Shown: positions 1-9,603 of the stretch, piece after piece
Numbering within the stretch: the first letter of the stretch is position 1
How the letters are laid out: each line of letters starts with the position of its first letter
Assembly (NCBI RefSeq): GCF_012395255.1
Contig: NZ_JAAZQD010000002.1
Location: 310,001 to 374,000 of the forward strand
Length of the DNA: 64,000 bases
Direction of reading: 5' to 3'
Source: Oleiagrimonas citrea
Lineage (GTDB): Bacteria > Pseudomonadota > Gammaproteobacteria > Xanthomonadales > Rhodanobacteraceae
Notes under the pieces: model-generated
The model's database searches: none
Seen by the model: only the letters and a program-made list of their open reading frames with translations
What the model was told of the DNA's origin: nothing
Program-made: the position numbers and the translations under genes

Positions 1-1
1 C

Positions 2-595
2 CTGGAGTCACTGGTCCGGGCACGCACCGCCGAGCTGGAGGACAAAACGCGCCAACTGGAAGAAAAAAGCCGCCAGTTGCAGGAACTGGCCAACACCGAC
101 AGCCTCACCGGCGTCTGTTCGCGACGCCAGTTCCTCGCACTGCTGGACCAGGAACTTGCACGTGCGCAGCGCGGCGGCGCCGCCATGACCGTGCTGATGT
201 TCGACGTCGACCACTTCAAGCGCATCAACGACACACACGGTCATGCCACAGGTGACCGCGTGCTCGTGCGCATCGCCGAATGCTGCCGCGAGCAGCTGCG
301 CCGCATTGATGTGCTCGGACGTCTTGGCGGCGAGGAATTCGCCGTGCTGCTGCCGCGCTCGGATCGGCGCGGCGCAGCCGTCACAGCCGAGCGGCTGCGC
401 GCAGCGATCGAGGCACTCGTGATCAAGAGCGATCAGGGCGAACGCATCTCCATCACGGTTTCGATCGGGGTGGCCGAACTGGTCCACCCGGACGAGAAAC
501 CCGACACCCTCATCGCACGCGCCGACGCCCAGCTCTACCGCGCCAAGCACTCGGGCCGCAATCGCGTCTGCGTCGACGACGAATCGACGCTCTGA
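2..595 (+). CDS. Diguanylate cyclase, C-terminal part (5' end outside window)
   Basis: The frame is open from base 2, so the gene starts before the window. The visible part begins with a charged, heptad-like coiled-coil linker (ELEDKTRQLEEKSRQLQELA) and continues into a full GGDEF domain that makes cyclic di-GMP from two GTP. The signature is GGEEF, and RRID lies exactly five residues before it, matching the inhibitory I-site RxxD, so product inhibition is expected. The metal-binding region FDVDHFKRIND is intact. The sensory N-terminus is missing, so the input signal cannot be named. A TTG at 77 is internal to the linker and is not taken as the start. Confidence 0.93.
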   Translation: MESLVRARTAELEDKTRQLEEKSRQLQELANTDSLTGVCSRRQFLALLDQELARAQRGGAAMTVLMFDVDHFKRINDTHGHATGDRVLVRIAECCREQLRRIDVLGRLGGEEFAVLLPRSDRRGAAVTAERLRAAIEALVIKSDQGERISITVSIGVAELVHPDEKPDTLIARADAQLYRAKHSGRNRVCVDDESTL

Positions 596-699
596 TTCGA
601 ACCCATCCCCGTTCCTCCATACCCGTCCGACACCGTATTTTTCCCGGGTCCGTCCGGTGCTTCATACTCTGCGTCCGCCCCCGTAATCCGGACGACTTC

Positions 700-1785
700 A
701 TGACCCCGAACGATCAAGCGCTCAAGCAGGCCTGCACCTTTGTGCTCTCGCGACTGTCGCCGCCCAGCGCCGCCGAAACCCTGAACCGACTGGCCCGCCA
801 CGCAGCCTCCGAGGACGGCATCGACCTGTACGGGGAAGGCGGCGCGGTCGAGCGTCTCGAAGCCGTCACCACCGACCGCCTCGGCAAGGAAACCGGCCTT
901 TTCTTCATCAAGGGCGTGACCGCGCAGTTGTGCGTGCTGCGCGCCTATGCCGAGGCGCGCAACTGCCGCAACGTCGTCATCCATCCGCTGAGCCACCTCG
1001 GCATGGACGAATCCGACGCCATCGAGCGCGTCGCCGACCTGCACGCCATCCGCCTCGGTCATCACGCACCGTTCACGACCGCCATGCTGGAAGACGTGAC
1101 CGAACCGCTGGCCGCCGTGGTGGTCGAACTGCCTCTGCGCCGGGCCGGATATCTGCTTCCCGATCTCGACGAACTCCACGCCATCTCCGCCTGGTGCCGC
1201 GAGCGCGACGTGCCGCTGCACCTCGACGGCGCACGCCTGTGGGAAGCCGCCGCCGGGTATGGCGTGACCGAAGCCGAGCTGACCGCACTGGCCGACAGCG
1301 TCTACGTTTCCTACTACAAGGGACTCGGCGGCCTCGGCGGTGCGCTGGTGGCGGGAAGCGAGTCCTTCATTCGCACACTGCGCGTGTGGAAGACGCGTTA
1401 CGGCGGCAATCTGTTCACGGCCTATCCCTATGCCATCGCGGCATTGGACGGGCTGGAGCAGCGCGCGCCGCACCTGCCCGCCTACGTCGAACGCGCACGC
1501 AAGCTGGCGGACGCGCTGAACAAGCTTCCGGACCTGATCGTGCATCCCCGGCGTCCGCACACCAACGCCTTCCAAGTCTGGTTGCCGGGTACGCCCGCGG
1601 CGCTGACCGAGCAGCATCGCCGCTTCGCGCACGAGCGCAAGACATGGCTGTTCGAACGCTTCGGCGAAGCGCCACTGACCGGCTACGCCATGGCCGAGAT
1701 CGAGATGGGGCCGGCCTCGGATCGCTATGTCATCGCCGACGCCATGGAGCACATCGCCCACTTCCTGACATTCATTCGCGCCTGA
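700..1785 (+). CDS. Threonine aldolase-like PLP-dependent lyase
   Basis: A 361-residue fold-type I PLP enzyme of the beta-eliminating lyase/threonine aldolase family. Members cleave beta-hydroxy amino acids such as threonine to glycine plus an aldehyde. The N-terminal YGEGGAVERLE segment, LHLDGARLWEA (Asp176 to hold the pyridine nitrogen) and SVYVSYYKGLGG (Lys207 as Schiff-base lysine) are in the expected order. Length is near the usual 340-360. The gene stands alone after the diguanylate cyclase, 104 bases downstream. Substrate is uncertain, because low-specificity threonine aldolases, phenylserine aldolases and tyrosine/tryptophan-lyase relatives share these motifs. Confidence 0.85.
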   Translation: MTPNDQALKQACTFVLSRLSPPSAAETLNRLARHAASEDGIDLYGEGGAVERLEAVTTDRLGKETGLFFIKGVTAQLCVLRAYAEARNCRNVVIHPLSHLGMDESDAIERVADLHAIRLGHHAPFTTAMLEDVTEPLAAVVVELPLRRAGYLLPDLDELHAISAWCRERDVPLHLDGARLWEAAAGYGVTEAELTALADSVYVSYYKGLGGLGGALVAGSESFIRTLRVWKTRYGGNLFTAYPYAIAALDGLEQRAPHLPAYVERARKLADALNKLPDLIVHPRRPHTNAFQVWLPGTPAALTEQHRRFAHERKTWLFERFGEAPLTGYAMAEIEMGPASDRYVIADAMEHIAHFLTFIRA

Positions 1786-2056
1786 CCCGGGGCGCCTGCC
1801 GCGCCCGCCGACACGCGGCAAGCGCACGAACGTTGCACGAAAACGGCAAAACCGTGGCCGTTCGTTCGTTTCCGGCGCGAAACAGCGATATGCTGGATCG
1901 GTCATTTCCAGCCGGAGCCGTCGCTCTGGTTCGGACGCGCCCGGCCATGGACATGGCAGACAGGGGATACGGAAGCGGTCCGCCTTCGCGTTGCATCGCT
2001 TCCTTCGCACGATCTCGATTCGCATTGACGATCAGTGATCTCAAGGAGGATTCATC

Positions 2057-3667
2057 ATGTCTGCATTCCACCGCTCGATCCTCGTCGGCAGCGTACTGTC
2101 CGGCGCCCTGCTCCTGGCATGCGCCGGACCCGCGCACGCTGCAGGAAGCACCACCGGCGCGACTCCGCAGGATGCCGTACACCACGACCGACTACCATCA
2201 TTGCGCGGTCTGCTGCCGCGTCCGGAAGACTTCTCCAACGGCCAGGCGCACCCCGCGCGTCCGATCCCGTTCCTGGTACAGAAAGGCAATCTGGGCGACG
2301 GGGCCCTCCAGACCAGCGCCATCGTCAGCGCACTCCCGGCCGCAGGCGCCGGCTTCGAAGGCATCGGCGAGGGCTTCAGCGGACCGCAGGGCGCGTTCAC
2401 CATCCAGTACGCGCCGCCCGACACCGTCGGCGCCGTCGGCGCCACGCAATACGTGCAGGTCGTCAACGACGCGCTGGCCGTGTTCGACAAGTCGACCAAG
2501 GCTGTGGTCTACGGCCCGGTACCGACCAATACGCTATGGCAGGGCTTCGGCGGCGGCTGCGAGAACAACAACGACGGCGATCCGGTGGTGGTCTACGACC
2601 AGATCGCCGGACGCTGGGTCGTCTCGCAGTTCTCGGTGTCGACCACGCCGTATCTGCAGTGCGTGGCGGTGTCGGCGACCAGCGACGCTACCGGCGCCTG
2701 GTATCGCTACTCGTTCTCGTACGGCAGCGTTTTCCCCGACTACCCGAAGATGGGCGTCTGGCCGGACGCCTACTACGAGACCTTCAACATGTTCGGTAAC
2801 ACCTTCCAGGGCGCCAAGCTGTGCGCGTACGATCGCAGCGCGATGCTCAACGGACAGCCGGCCACGCAGCAGTGCTTCCAGCTCTCGTCCAGCTACGGTG
2901 GCGTGCTGCCCTCGGACCTGGACGGCAGCACCCTGCCGCCCTCCGGCTCGCCGAACTACATGATGAACTTCACCAGCAATGCGCTGAACCTGTGGCGGTT
3001 CCACGTCGACTGGAGCAATCCGGGCAACACCACGCTGACCGGACCGATCAACATCCCGGTGGCCGGGTTCAGCGCCGGCTGCAGCGGCGGCGGCACCTGC
3101 ATCCCGCAGAGCGGCACGCGCAACAAGCTCGATTCACTGGCCGATCGCCTGATGTTCCGCCTGGCCTACCGCAACTTCGGTGATCACGAATCGCTGGTGC
3201 TCAACCACACCGTGCTCGCCGGCAGTGGCAAGGGCAATCCGACGAAGAACAACTACACCGGCATCCGCTGGTACGAGATCCGCAACCCGGCCGGCACACC
3301 GGTGGTCTACCAGCAATCGACCTATGCGCCCGACAGCACCTATCGCTGGATGGGTTCGATCGCGATGGACAAGCTGGGAGACATGGCACTGGGCTACAGC
3401 GCATCCAGCAGCAGTATCCATCCGGCGATCCGCTACACCGGTCGTGAAGTCGGCGACCCGCTCGACACCATGCAGGCCGAGCAGACCATCCTCGCCGGCA
3501 CCGGCTCGCAGACCGGCAACCTGAGCCGCTGGGGCGACTACAGCGCGATGACGGTCGACCCGGTCGACGACTGTACGTTCTGGTACACGACCGAGTACCT
3601 GGTCAACGACGGCTCGTTCAACTGGCACACGCGCATCGCTTCGTTCAAGTTCCCGACCTGCCAGTAA
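2057..3667 (+). CDS. Exported protein of unknown function (536 aa)
   Basis: The start is fixed by a strong AAGGAGGA eight bases upstream of the ATG. Residues 1-28 form a signal peptide ending AHA. The mature protein is rich in Tyr, Ser, Gly and Asn, with repeated aromatic/Gly segments typical of extracellular beta-propeller or beta-sandwich proteins. There are several Cys residues but no recognisable catalytic motif. Codon use is like the surrounding high-GC genes. I do not recognise a named family; I infer only that the product is secreted or outer-surface. It is monocistronic, with 270 non-coding bases before it and a GC hairpin after it. Confidence 0.85.
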   Translation: MSAFHRSILVGSVLSGALLLACAGPAHAAGSTTGATPQDAVHHDRLPSLRGLLPRPEDFSNGQAHPARPIPFLVQKGNLGDGALQTSAIVSALPAAGAGFEGIGEGFSGPQGAFTIQYAPPDTVGAVGATQYVQVVNDALAVFDKSTKAVVYGPVPTNTLWQGFGGGCENNNDGDPVVVYDQIAGRWVVSQFSVSTTPYLQCVAVSATSDATGAWYRYSFSYGSVFPDYPKMGVWPDAYYETFNMFGNTFQGAKLCAYDRSAMLNGQPATQQCFQLSSSYGGVLPSDLDGSTLPPSGSPNYMMNFTSNALNLWRFHVDWSNPGNTTLTGPINIPVAGFSAGCSGGGTCIPQSGTRNKLDSLADRLMFRLAYRNFGDHESLVLNHTVLAGSGKGNPTKNNYTGIRWYEIRNPAGTPVVYQQSTYAPDSTYRWMGSIAMDKLGDMALGYSASSSSIHPAIRYTGREVGDPLDTMQAEQTILAGTGSQTGNLSRWGDYSAMTVDPVDDCTFWYTTEYLVNDGSFNWHTRIASFKFPTCQ

Positions 3668-3693
3668 GCCCGCAGCCTTCGCTGCACGTACCA

Positions 3694-3718
3694 CCGCCCC
3701 GGCGCTTCGCCGGGGCGG
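3694..3718. terminator. GC-rich hairpin between convergent genes
   Basis: A perfect nine-base stem (CCGCCCCGG / CCGGGGCGG) with a short loop sits between the stop of the exported protein gene and the 3' end of the opposing effector-like gene. There is no long T-run on either side, so it may be a weak or Rho-assisted terminator. Confidence 0.5.
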
Positions 3719-3748
3719 CATCCGCACCGGACGCCCGCAGGCCACAGA

Positions 3749-5503
3749 TCACTTCTTCGGCTTCGACAGTTTGCTCTTCCATCCACCCGGCACCTGCCCG
3801 AGACCGTGCTTGTTGAACTTGCGCTGCACATGCTCGCTCAGCCGGTGCTCGGGGACGCCCTTGGCCTGTCCGAGCCGGCCCGCATGCTTCGCCGCCTTTA
3901 TGCGCGATGCTGCGATCTGGTCGACCAGTCCCTGCTCGCCCTGCCTGCGCAGCTTCTGCACGCTGTCCAGCTGCGGGAAGAGCTTCGTCAGATGCTTTAG
4001 CGCCTTCGTGGGCGAAACCTGGGTGCGGTCCTCGCGCGGCAGATGCTGCTGCCGGCTGCTGTGCTTCCATTTCTGCGCCATTGCCTCGGCCATGAGTCCT
4101 AGGCCCGCGTCGCTCTCCTCCGACCCCATGGACGACCCACCCAGTGCCGTATGCGGTTCATTCACGCGAAACAGCACGGCGGTCGCCTGCGCTTCGCTGC
4201 TGTAGGGCTTGCCGCGCCAGAGACTGAGGCCCGGGGTGGGTTGCAGCATGTCGCTACCTCCCTTGACGAACGCCTTGTTGGCACGTCCCAGGTCGGACAA
4301 TCCCTCCAGATTCTCGAACAGCCGGGTGTACTTTGTGCTGGCGGTATCCGGCGCGGTCAGCTTCCACTGATCCCACACCTCTCCTTTGCTCGGCGCGAGC
4401 TGCGAGGTAAAGCCCTCATAGACGCCGGACTGACTTCCGCCGGGGCGAACAAAGGCCGACTCCAGTTTCTCCGGCTGCTTGCGCAACCCCTGTCGCGCAC
4501 GGCGCAGGCTCTTGAAGCGTCTCGGACGGCGACCGCCGAAGCCGCCGGTATACGCCGAACGGCGATCTTCGCTCTCGCCGTCCTCTTCACGCCCCCGCTT
4601 GAGCGAGGAGCGGAACCCGTGCGCATCCGGCACCTCGCCCAGACCGTGCTTCTCGAATTTTCCCTGCACATAGGCATCCAGGTCGTCGCCGCGCTTGCCC
4701 TTGGACTTCCCCCAGGCCCGCGCTGCCTTGGCGGCGCGCATGCGGGAATCCTCGATCTTCGCGCGCAGGCCGCCTTCACCTTGCGCGCGCATTTTTTCGG
4801 TCGTGTCGAGCTGCGCGAAACGGCGATTCAGTTTGCTCAATGCGCGGCGACCGCCGAGCCTGCTCGTCCTACCCTGCTCTTGCTTGTGGGACCACTTGAG
4901 CGCCAGCGTCTCGGCCATCATGCCCGTGCCCGCATCTTCGCCATCCACGCCCATCGACGCCGAGCCGAACGCCGTGCTCGCCTCGTTCACGCGCATGAGC
5001 GAAGCCGTCATCTGCGCCTCCTTGCTCAGCGGGCGTCCTTGCCGATCCGTCCCGGCCTTGCCGCTGACGAGGGCCTTGTTCGCACGCGTGAGCTCGGACA
5101 CATCCCTGATCTTGCCGAACAGCGCCGTGTACTTGGTACTCATGCGCTTCGACGGCTTGGCGAACTGCTGCGTCCAGGTCGTGCCCTCGGTGCTGGTCAC
5201 GTGGGTCGCGGTACCCTGGTACACCGTGAACGAACTGCCCTCCGACCGCAGACCGAAACTCTGTCCGTGCTTCGATGCCGTCCGTGCCTCTTCCAGCGTG
5301 CGAAACAACGGCATCGGCCTTGGATGGAGCGCACCATCGGACGACGTCCCGGCGTCCTCTGGATGACTGCGCCGGCTCCTCTTGCCCGATGACTCCGGCA
5401 GGCCCGTGCTGGCCGTTGTCCGTGCGCGTTTCTTGTTGTTGGACCGATCCATGTACTCCGTCCCCGGCACGTCCATCGTCGCCCAGTGAGCTTGCATGCT
5501 CAT
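3749..5503 (-). CDS. Tandem-repeat protein, candidate translocated effector (584 aa)
   Basis: No signal peptide or membrane segment. Residues about 66-303 and 329-584 are two copies of one roughly 240-residue module: both hold STKYT.LF, L.RANKA.V, EAQ.TA...RVNE, SMG...DAG.G.MAE..A.KW, QLD...K.R.QGE.GL and a closing KF.KHGLG.VP. The first 60 residues are Ser/Thr/Lys/Arg-rich with two basic clusters, NNKKRAR and GKRSRR, resembling a bipartite nuclear localisation signal, and the linker carries GRRPRRFKSLRRAR. I do not recognise the family. Cytosolic, basic, repeat-built architecture plus three M91 protease genes nearby make a host-targeted effector or a contact-delivered toxin plausible, but this is inference. 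A start at Met18 or Met10 is possible. Confidence 0.75.
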   Translation of the reverse strand: MSMQAHWATMDVPGTEYMDRSNNKKRARTTASTGLPESSGKRSRRSHPEDAGTSSDGALHPRPMPLFRTLEEARTASKHGQSFGLRSEGSSFTVYQGTATHVTSTEGTTWTQQFAKPSKRMSTKYTALFGKIRDVSELTRANKALVSGKAGTDRQGRPLSKEAQMTASLMRVNEASTAFGSASMGVDGEDAGTGMMAETLALKWSHKQEQGRTSRLGGRRALSKLNRRFAQLDTTEKMRAQGEGGLRAKIEDSRMRAAKAARAWGKSKGKRGDDLDAYVQGKFEKHGLGEVPDAHGFRSSLKRGREEDGESEDRRSAYTGGFGGRRPRRFKSLRRARQGLRKQPEKLESAFVRPGGSQSGVYEGFTSQLAPSKGEVWDQWKLTAPDTASTKYTRLFENLEGLSDLGRANKAFVKGGSDMLQPTPGLSLWRGKPYSSEAQATAVLFRVNEPHTALGGSSMGSEESDAGLGLMAEAMAQKWKHSSRQQHLPREDRTQVSPTKALKHLTKLFPQLDSVQKLRRQGEQGLVDQIAASRIKAAKHAGRLGQAKGVPEHRLSEHVQRKFNKHGLGQVPGGWKSKLSKPKK

Positions 5504-6118
5504 GCAGTTCGCCTACAAGTGCACGCCCGGGACACATACGCCTCATGCCCTTGCGCCGTTATCTGTGGAGTGCGCTCCTTCTACCGGTCCTCTGGTGGTC
5601 AAAAGAGACGCAGATCACGCTTTACCTGAAGTTTGCCGAATTCGCGCATGGTGGCCACAAGCCATTTTTCCGCACACAAATCCATCCCAAGCAGTATGGA
5701 TTCGTCAAAAATGGATCACGTAAATAACTGTTTATATTACAATAAATAGATAACAAAACATCCGGAAAACATCGCTGATACAGATTTCTCTTAGTTTTCA
5801 CTTATAGCCATTTTTCTTATTTACCCATCCTGGGGATGATTCCTAAGGTCAATGCACCCACCGACTCGGAGAAGTTCTGGATGGGTGGTTCTGGAGAGAT
5901 GGTCCGCTGCGCGACGAACGCCGCGACGTCTTCAAGATGCACGAACTGTCGTCAGGGAGGGACGTACACAGGACGTGCATCCAGGCGGAACCCGCACAAG
6001 AGCAAACACGCAGTCCATCACCATCCGAAGCGTGTACTTCATGCGTTCGGGGCAGGAACGGCTTTGCCTGCGTTCCGGGCACCGGGCGATCCAACCTTCA
6101 TTGGGGAGTCGAATATCC
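5504..6118. other. AT-rich intergenic region
   Basis: Six hundred bases separate the divergent effector-like and EXORDIUM-like genes. Bases about 5710-5830 are strikingly AT-rich (runs such as TTTATATTACAATAAATAG) compared with the GC-rich neighbourhood. Such DNA often holds promoters or is bound by H-NS-type proteins. I see no convincing gene, and no TTCGC-N15-TTCGC plant-inducible-promoter box in either orientation. Confidence 0.5.
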
Positions 6119-7747
6119 ATGGCTTTGAATATGATGAAAACGGTAGTCGCGACTGCCGTGCTCGGTCTGATGACCAGCGCGGCCTACGCGGGTACCGGTC
6201 ACTCCAACAAGATCCACAACCCGTATTCGCCGGCCTACGGCCACACCTACCGTCACGGCGCTGTGCCGACCCGCGAGACCTGGGGTCAGATGCGTCGTTT
6301 CGAGGATACGCACGCCTCTGCGACTACCGCAGCGACCGGCACCAAGACGCTGAGCTACGGCGGCGGCGTCGACGGCATCGGTGTCACCAGCGGCACGCCG
6401 AAGGTCTACCTGGTCGTCTACGGCAGCCAGTGGGGCAGCGCAGGCACCGACGCCAACGGCAACATGACCCTGTCGGGTGACTCGCTGGGTGCGGTTCCGT
6501 ACCTCGAGAGCATGTTCAAGGGCCTGGGCACCGGCGGCGAACTGTGGTCGGGCGTCATGACCCAGTACTGCGACGGCTCGGCCGTCAGCTCCGGCGCCAC
6601 CTCGTGCCCGTCGAACGCCAACTACATCGGTTATCCGACCGGTGGCGCGTTTGCCGGCATCTGGTACGACAACTCGGTGTCTTCGCCGAGCAACGCCACG
6701 GCCGCGCAGCTGGCCCAGGAAGCGATCAAGGCAGCCGCGCACTTCGGCAACACCACCGCCGCCTCCAACCGCTACGTGCAGTACGTGATCCTGTCGCCGA
6801 CCGGCACGCATCCGGACGGCTTCAACACCTCCGGCAGCGGCTTCTGCGCATGGCATGACTGGAACGGCGACGCGGGCGTGTCCTCGTCCTACGGCGATAT
6901 CGCCTTCACCAACATGCCGTACGTGGCCGACATGGGCACCAGCTGCGGCCAGGGCTTCGTCAACGGCTCTTCGGCCGGCAAGCTGGATGGCTTCTCGATC
7001 GTCGAAGGCCACGAGTACGCCGAGACCGTCACCGACCAGAATCCGGCCGGCGGCTGGACCAACCACACCGGTAGCAGCTCCAACGGTCAGGAGAACGGCG
7101 ACGAGTGCGCCTGGATCTCGTCCGGTCAGGGCGCCAGCGCCAACGTGAGCATGGGCAACGGTTCGTATGCCATGCAGAGCACCTGGTCCAACGACACCAA
7201 CGAGTGCGACATCAGCCATCCGATCGTCACCGGCAGCGGTAGCGGCGGTGGCGGTGGCGGCGGCGGCTCCGGTCAGCTGCTGAGCAACACCGGCTTCGAG
7301 AGTGGTTCGGCCGCACCGTGGTCGCTGAGCTCCGGCGTTCTGTGCAGCAACAGCACCTGCAGCGGCCAGTCCGCCCACAACGGCTCCTGGTTCGCGTGGC
7401 TGGACGGTTACGGTTCCTCGCACACCGATACCGCCTCGCAGTCGGTGTCGATCCCGAGCGGCAACACCTCCGCCACGCTGGCGTTCTACCTCCACATCGA
7501 CACGGCGGAGACGACCAGCTCGACGGCCTACGACACGCTCAAGGTGCAGGTGCTCAACAGCAGCGGTTCCGTGCTCGCGACGCTGCACACCTACTCCAAC
7601 CTCAATGCTGCGTCGGGCTATGTGCAGCACAGCTTCGACCTGAGCAGCTACATCGGCCAGACGGTGACCATCAAGTTCACCGGCACCGAGGACTCGTCGA
7701 ACCAGACCTCGTTTGTCCTGGACGACATCACGCTCAATGCGCAGTGA
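6119..7747 (+). CDS. Secreted PHI-1/EXORDIUM-like protein with C-terminal beta-sandwich
   Basis: The start at 6119 gives a clean signal peptide ([16 protein letters not shown] to SAAYA). The N-terminal 300-odd residues resemble the phosphate-induced PHI-1/EXORDIUM family: a [12 protein letters not shown] strand and a late [17 protein letters not shown] followed by ENGDECAW, matching the family's HE-(x)-AE...TDP...ENADKC pattern. HEYAE could bind metal, but activity is unproven. A Gly/Ser linker ([14 protein letters not shown]) leads to a C-terminal domain of about 150 residues (NTGFESG...W...FVLDDI) of the type found at the ends of Xanthomonadales secreted proteases and probably used for binding. 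542 aa. Longer upstream starts lack a ribosome site and would bury the signal peptide. Confidence 0.8.
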   Translation: MALNMMKTVVATAVLGLMTSAAYAGTGHSNKIHNPYSPAYGHTYRHGAVPTRETWGQMRRFEDTHASATTAATGTKTLSYGGGVDGIGVTSGTPKVYLVVYGSQWGSAGTDANGNMTLSGDSLGAVPYLESMFKGLGTGGELWSGVMTQYCDGSAVSSGATSCPSNANYIGYPTGGAFAGIWYDNSVSSPSNATAAQLAQEAIKAAAHFGNTTAASNRYVQYVILSPTGTHPDGFNTSGSGFCAWHDWNGDAGVSSSYGDIAFTNMPYVADMGTSCGQGFVNGSSAGKLDGFSIVEGHEYAETVTDQNPAGGWTNHTGSSSNGQENGDECAWISSGQGASANVSMGNGSYAMQSTWSNDTNECDISHPIVTGSGSGGGGGGGGSGQLLSNTGFESGSAAPWSLSSGVLCSNSTCSGQSAHNGSWFAWLDGYGSSHTDTASQSVSIPSGNTSATLAFYLHIDTAETTSSTAYDTLKVQVLNSSGSVLATLHTYSNLNAASGYVQHSFDLSSYIGQTVTIKFTGTEDSSNQTSFVLDDITLNAQ

Positions 7748-7797
7748 GTCCTTCCGTGACCGTCCAGCCCTTCGCCGGACGGTCGCATGAAACGAAA

Positions 7798-7828
7798 AAC
7801 GGGGCCGCAATCGCGGCCCCGTTTTTTT
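7798..7828 (+). terminator. Rho-independent terminator
   Basis: The inverted repeat ACGGGGCCGC / GCGGCCCCGT is followed by TTTTTTT. It ends the EXORDIUM-like transcript and, read the other way with its upstream A-run, may also serve the opposing small gene. A second weaker hairpin (GACCGTCC / GGACGGTC) lies just before it. Confidence 0.88.
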
Positions 7829-7880
7829 GTTCAACGCGGCATGTACGGCGAGTACCGTTCATGCCGGCGAACCCTCGCCG

Positions 7881-8276
7881 TCACGGCGCAGCACACTGAT
7901 CGTGCGGACAGGCGAAGTTCACTTCCAGACCACGCCCGACCGTCAACGGCACTCGGTGGTACATATCGATGACCTTGTCGCCCTTCTTCAACGTCACGCT
8001 GTAGACGCCGAGCGGAAGATGCCGCAACTCGAACTGACCGTTCTTCTTGACCACGGTGGTCCGGCGCACGCCGGAGGTACTATGCGCGAGAACCACATCC
8101 CCCGCCGGGGCCTGGCCGTGGATCATGCCAGCCGTGGATTGCGCCCGCACTGCGGTCGCGGGTAGTAATGCTCCGGCACAGGTGACAACCGCCACCGCCA
8201 GCACGGCCGACATCCCACGCACTCGGCCGCCATGCAAACCGTTCTTCTGCTTCCTGCCTTCCATGTAAATCCCCAT
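7881..8276 (-). CDS. Small exported protein with carboxypeptidase-regulatory-like fold
   Basis: A 131-residue product with a basic N-terminus and a hydrophobic export segment ending near AVRA. The mature part reads as one small beta-sandwich: AGMIHGQAPAGDVVLAHS, then TVVKKNGQFELRHLPLGVYSV, a pattern seen in carboxypeptidase regulatory-like domains such as the N-terminal plug extension of Oar-type TonB-dependent receptors. Here it stands alone with no receptor barrel after it. Two C-terminal Cys (ACPHDQC) may form a disulfide. It is divergent from the AraC gene. Met22 is an alternative start. Confidence 0.7.
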   Translation of the reverse strand: MGIYMEGRKQKNGLHGGRVRGMSAVLAVAVVTCAGALLPATAVRAQSTAGMIHGQAPAGDVVLAHSTSGVRRTTVVKKNGQFELRHLPLGVYSVTLKKGDKVIDMYHRVPLTVGRGLEVNFACPHDQCAAP

Positions 8277-8602
8277 CGGTTTTCGTTGATTTTCTGATCG
8301 CGCTCCTGTGCGCGATTTTCGCTGTTACCCGGGACATTTTTCGTTGCGCGCCCGGATAGCAACAGATTGAGGATATATAGAACGCGCTTCCTGTGTACAG
8401 ACCACCAACCCGAGCCATTGGCGAAACAAGCATGCATCATCGAGACATGCTCGTTTGATACGGATGCTTGTCCTGCGTCATGCGGCACCCGACATCAGGG
8501 GCGTTGCACATGGTTCTCGGACATGCGCCGATACCGCAAGATGCGCAAAGATGCGCCATCCCGAAGCCGCCATAGTGCCGGCCTGACTTGAGAGGGCAGA
8601 CC

Positions 8603-9469
8603 ATGCAATCGACCCAGGCCGACGCCTACGCGCAACGGTTCGAGGCGGTATTCGCGCACATCGAACGCCACTTCGCCGAAAACCTCACCGTCGAACGGCT
8701 GAGCCGAGTCGCGCATTTTTCCCGCTTCCATTTCCATCGCCAGTTCACGCAATACGCCGGCATCAGCGTCAGCCGCTACATCCAGCTGACGCGACTGCGC
8801 AACGCTTCGTACCGGCTCGTGTTCGAGGACCGGCGACGGATCATCGACATTGCCCTGGAAGCGGGATTCGAAAGCGCTGCCGCGTTCTCGCGAGCGTTCC
8901 GCACCGCGTTCGGTCAATCGCCCTCGCAATTCAGGAAGCGCCCGGCCTGGCAGCCGTGGCGCGAACGCTATCGACTTCCTGTCCGCGAACGGAGACCTTC
9001 CATGGACGTACACATCATTGACTTCCCCACCACCCGCGTCGCCACGCTCGAACACCGGGACGCACCCGAACGCGTCAACGACACGGCCCGCACCTTCATC
9101 GAATGGCGCAAGGAAACCGGCCTGTCGCCCGTGGCGAGCAGCGACACCTTCGGCATCGCCTACGACGACCCCGACACCACCCATCCGGCCGCCTTCCGCT
9201 TCGATATCTGCGGCTCGATCGAGGATGACGTGCCAGCCAATCCGCAAGGCGTCGTCACACGCTACATTCCCGGCGGACGCTGTGCGGTGGCCCGCCATCA
9301 CGGTTCACACGAGCGTCTGGGCGAAGTGGCCTACTACCTGTATCGCGACTGGTTGCCGGAAAGCGGCGAGGAACTGCGCGACTACCCGCTGTTCTTCCAT
9401 TACCGCAACCTGATTCCCGACACGCCGGAGCACGAGCTGATCACGGACGTGCATCTGCCCCTGCGCTAG
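8603..9469 (+). CDS. AraC-family regulator with GyrI-like effector domain
   Basis: The N-terminal ~110 residues carry the two AraC/XylS helix-turn-helix motifs (LTVERLSRVAHFSRFHFHRQF and IIDIALEAGFESAAAFSRAFR). Residues ~135-288 form a GyrI-like small-molecule-binding domain (PTTRVATLEHRD... to the C-terminal LPLR). This DNA-binding-first layout is that of Rob/SoxS-like AraC_E_bind regulators that sense hydrophobic or cationic compounds. ATG 8603 is preferred to TTG 8588 because GAGAGG lies at good spacing before it. Its target is unknown. Confidence 0.9.
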   Translation: MQSTQADAYAQRFEAVFAHIERHFAENLTVERLSRVAHFSRFHFHRQFTQYAGISVSRYIQLTRLRNASYRLVFEDRRRIIDIALEAGFESAAAFSRAFRTAFGQSPSQFRKRPAWQPWRERYRLPVRERRPSMDVHIIDFPTTRVATLEHRDAPERVNDTARTFIEWRKETGLSPVASSDTFGIAYDDPDTTHPAAFRFDICGSIEDDVPANPQGVVTRYIPGGRCAVARHHGSHERLGEVAYYLYRDWLPESGEELRDYPLFFHYRNLIPDTPEHELITDVHLPLR

Positions 9470-9484
9470 TCGTCGCCCCCTGCA

Positions 9485-9526
9485 ACCCGCGCGGATCGTG
9501 AAGCTCTTCGTCCGATCCGCGCGGGT
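9485..9526 (+). terminator. Strong stem-loop after the AraC gene
   Basis: A perfect 14-base inverted repeat (ACCCGCGCGGATCG / CGATCCGCGCGGGT) with a 14-base loop begins 16 bases past the stop codon. No T-run follows, so it is a probable terminator or mRNA-stabilising hairpin. Confidence 0.6.
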
Positions 9527-9603
9527 CGCGTGCGCGACCATAACGCGTGTATCTGACCGCATGCTCTACCTCCCATGAGCCATAGCAGGCACCTATCGGG
9601 CCC

